Assembly: GCA_947650285.1 (NCBI GenBank)
Contig: CANTFL010000090.1
Span: 868,001 to 932,000, forward strand
Source of the DNA: Hyaloperonospora brassicae
Taxonomy: Eukaryota; Oomycota; Peronosporomycetes; Peronosporales; Peronosporaceae
Reading direction: 5' to 3'
DNA: 64,000 nt
In this document: one piece after another, positions 61,109-64,000 of the stretch
Position numbering within the stretch: position 1 is the first letter of the stretch
Layout: each line of letters starts with the position of its first letter
Program-made: the position numbers and the translations under genes
Notes under the pieces: generated by a model
Databases searched by the model: none
What the model saw: the letters and a program-made list of their open reading frames with translations, nothing else
Told to the model about the DNA's origin: nothing

Positions 61109-61667
61109 TATTTAAGCTCTATAAAAATTATATGTTATAAGCCGACCTGCAATACGTTGGTACTATGTTGCAAGTTTGATGTGCAGCCTATAGTAGCGAA
61201 GGCCAGTTTTCGGAATTTTGTGACCTTTTTGTCATCAAAAATAGTAATATAAGAGGACTTCTACCTTTCTGCTTCAATATTAACCGAGATCTTTTAACAC
61301 AATAGATGTCAGTGTGCTAATTCTCAACGTCAATCAAGCCCTGTAATGTTATCCTATAAAAAAGGATATAGTACAGGTCATGTATCAGTATTATTGGAAG
61401 TATGCGCTGCCGTAAACGTTTCACGTCTTACGAATTAAGTATTCCGCAGCGATCACAAGTCGTGCATCAATTAGCGACCTCGACAACCTATTTTGTATTT
61501 ATAGATATCGATACACGATGTAGATGTTTATGCCTTGCAATTTGTATAGTACATTTCTATGTAAATGGGGTATAGTGATCGAGCAATTTTGCAACAGAAG
61601 GACGAATCACACTTAATCGATTAAGTCACATTTCTATACTTGGCAATAATAAATATGGAGAGGAACA
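61109..61667. other. No identifiable gene
   Basis: No coding or RNA signal. A minor match to the outer flank of the MULE may lie in the first 150 bp. Confidence 0.4.
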
Positions 61668-62022
61668 TCTACGCCTACGCGATCGCGATGGTGAAGGAAA
61701 TAGTTATTATAAAGGGGATCGCGATCAGAGAGGCGATCGCCATTCGAATAAAGTTCGAGCCAACAGATCGGTCCGTTTTTCATCATGCGATTGCTTCTAG
61801 ATAGATAATAGCAATCACTCATATTGATTTTATTACACTACGCAATCTCAAGCGAGGAAGCGTTCGTGATAAGAGATGCGATCTATCAAATCGATGTGTA
61901 CAATGAAATCGCGATAGTATACGATCTCGATCAAAGACTATCGCGATCATTAGGTACATCGCAATCAATCTGATCGTGTGTACCACACCGCGCGATTAAT
62001 GATCCGCGATCAGAATGATATT
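61668..62022. repeat. Cluster of ATCGCGAT-type palindromes
   Basis: GCGATCGC, GATCGCGATC, ATCGCGAT and related strings recur about ten times in 350 bp of otherwise AT-rich DNA. A perfect 11-bp inverted repeat (61908-61918 with 61937-61947) extends to a near-palindrome with arms of about 28 bp (from about 61891 to 61963). This may be a foldback or MITE-like element; no ends or target duplication were identified. Confidence 0.5.
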
Positions 62023-64000
62023 TAAAGTCGACAATGTCATGTAAAAATACGATCGGCCAGTTACGACGACACATTGCTACATATCCGAAGTCTCTTAAAG
62101 AATAGTCATACTTAGGTAACGGATCGGTTAAGCATTATACCGGATCAAATTTGTTTTTGAAAACACTTGTGTAATTTCTTATTCTGATTAAATTGCTTGT
62201 TACCCGATGTCAGGAGACTCGCATGCTTTGATCACGTGATATCCCCAAACTTTTGACTCACAAACCAAGTACTACCAATAAATACAATGTCTGCGATCAT
62301 ATTAGGCAACACAGTAGCTTATAAGTTGTAACATCGTGAGACCATTTAAGTGTTGAAATATTTAAGCAAATTAAGTATCGACGTTTTGCTTAAGTGAATC
62401 TTTTATAAGATCTGTGTGTCTGATACATATTAACCTGAAAGTATAGCCGTGATCGTGTTAAAACTTTATCACGGTCATGTTAAACATCTTTAAAAAGGTC
62501 GAGTATTACATTGACACAGAACCACTTCGATAGTTTGCATCCCATCATACAAACGTGTAATCAAGGGAAAGAAGAAAACGTATCACACGAGATAAAAGTA
62601 TTTAATCCGATAAACGATCGTCTGGACATCATTGAATAGTCAGATTTACAGGAATCTGTGATCGCTACTTCATCACATTATTGATACCTTGATTTTGCAG
62701 CATATAATTAAACAAAAATTTTATCAGAATTACGTATCACATCTAGTTGTGCAGAAATATTATGATAGCAACATGATCTAATCGATGTACAATTCAAATA
62801 AAATATCATAATGCACGCTAAAGATATACAAAATGTAAATGAGCTCGAGAATGTGACAATCATTCTGTCTCCCGCGTCAGAAGCACAGAAAGAGAAACGC
62901 GGAATTGATGTACCATTTCACGTAAGTTACCATATTATCATATAATTAAACGCATAGGTGCGCATACTTGCTAGTTCGCTATGAAATACATAAAATTACC
63001 TCACAATATAAACAACCAGATCACAAATTCTTGATAGCCTCTACGCAAGCAATATATAGATGGTATCTGTATGTCGACGTGTAACGAAACATTGCAAAAA
63101 CTTGATCTGCGAACCAATAATCAGTCTGTATTATAAGGAACAACATCGTGCTAGACTATCATCATATTATCATAAATACGTAAACGAACTTGCTATACAT
63201 TTATAACGTAACTGAACATTTTCTCTCGCACGATAAGACTTTAAGACTTCTTTTGATTTGCTATATCTATAATCCGTTCATATATTTAGTGTCTATAGTG
63301 CAACTTTTCTCTTCATTTTACCATCTTATAACATACGTTCGTTGCTGTTTCGTAGATAGGACATATGATTAGTTATGATTTCTATTTTACAGTTTCACCA
63401 TTAAAAGATAGGCGTTTTAGTTACAGGGTGCAACTCGATACATTTTACATGTAAAGACAGCCTAGAAGATATAAATTTGGTCAATTATTCTAGTCATTTG
63501 CATATGTATGACTCGCATACTTATATTTTTGTATTCTATTCAGCATTGACGAGCAGCTTAACTAAAAACATTATGTATCTAAATATATTTAAAAATGGCC
63601 ACAGTCATTCATACGAGTGTACCAGAAGTTACCTCGTTTGTTTGATGCATTGTGACCTGATACTCTACTTCTCACATAAAAAGTGGAAATAGAGAAAATT
63701 TAAAAATATACATATACAAAAGTATATAGGATAATCGTTTATATAAAATTTGAAATAAATGGACGGTAAAATATCTCGACGTATAAGCAATAGTGATTAT
63801 CATTTTTCGCACAACCCATGATATGCCGATGCGTTCAACGCCGCAAGGATTGTGAGCCTAAGGGCGATTCAAAAATGTACAATTGAAACATTAAATTTTT
63901 GAAATATCAATTTTTTAATTAAAATGTTTAATTTGGAGGGAAAAAAGTAGGCCCGCACTGAAAGACATTAGTTCAATATCGCATCACTTTTTCTGCTCTT
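62023..64000. other. AT-rich, no supported gene
   Basis: No convincing gene. A 37-codon open run from the ATG at 62811 ends at a strong donor-like GTAAGT (62922-62927) and could be a first exon, but no matching acceptor or second exon is visible. A 7-bp inverted repeat CCGTGAT/ATCACGG lies near 62446-62475. Confidence 0.35.

Noticed and set aside
1..64000. CRISPR arrays, rRNA operons, prokaryotic operons or viral integration
   Set aside because: No regularly spaced direct repeats, no rRNA-like sequence, and gene structure with introns and Pol III SINE signals is eukaryotic; no viral structural or replication genes were recognised.

Overview
The window looks like a repeat-rich, AT-rich stretch of an oomycete nuclear genome of the Phytophthora / downy mildew type (Peronosporales). 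The evidence is one secreted RxLR-like effector gene with an oomycete-type core promoter element, one host-type gene with two very short GT-AG introns, and a set of decayed transposons including a FAR1/MULE-type transposase, a pogo-type transposase and a LINE. I cannot name the species. Only two genes look intact: a short-chain dehydrogenase/reductase (SDR, 33.0-34.1 kb, plus strand) ending in the peroxisomal signal SKL, and the RxLR-like effector (46.1-47.0 kb, minus strand). A frameshifted relic at 20.9-21.2 kb may be a second effector.

Layout: 1-10.6 kb is AT-rich and gene-poor, with one solo LTR (632-1106). 10.65-18.45 kb is a GC-richer island holding a dead LINE: ORF1 fragments, an OTU-protease-like patch, an AP-endonuclease patch, a reverse transcriptase patch and a C-terminal patch, in LINE order and full of stops and frameshifts. 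18.5-32.0 kb is mostly unrecognised, with eroded coding-like sequence at about 26-30 kb. 32.0-36.2 kb holds the SDR gene between two inverted solo LTRs of one family, with a solo LTR of a second family between the gene and the downstream copy. 36.6-38.1 kb is a decayed pogo-like transposase. 38.1-46.1 kb has no gene I can support. 46.1-48.1 kb holds the effector and an unidentified eroded coding block upstream of it. 48.1-56.5 kb shows nothing convincing. A tRNA-derived SINE with a perfect 16-bp target-site duplication sits at 56.6 kb. 57.96-61.1 kb is a MULE-type DNA transposon with 85%-identical inverted repeats and a large CAC/CAA microsatellite. 61.7-62.0 kb holds a cluster of ATCGCGAT-type palindromes.

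The most unusual signal is structural. The solo LTRs are packed with short perfect hairpins. One 391-bp LTR carries seven perfect hairpins with 7-11 bp stems. The other family carries a dozen or more small stems, mostly with 3-nt loops, and several stems persist in diverged copies while the loops differ. I do not know of a description of this feature, but I could not search for one.
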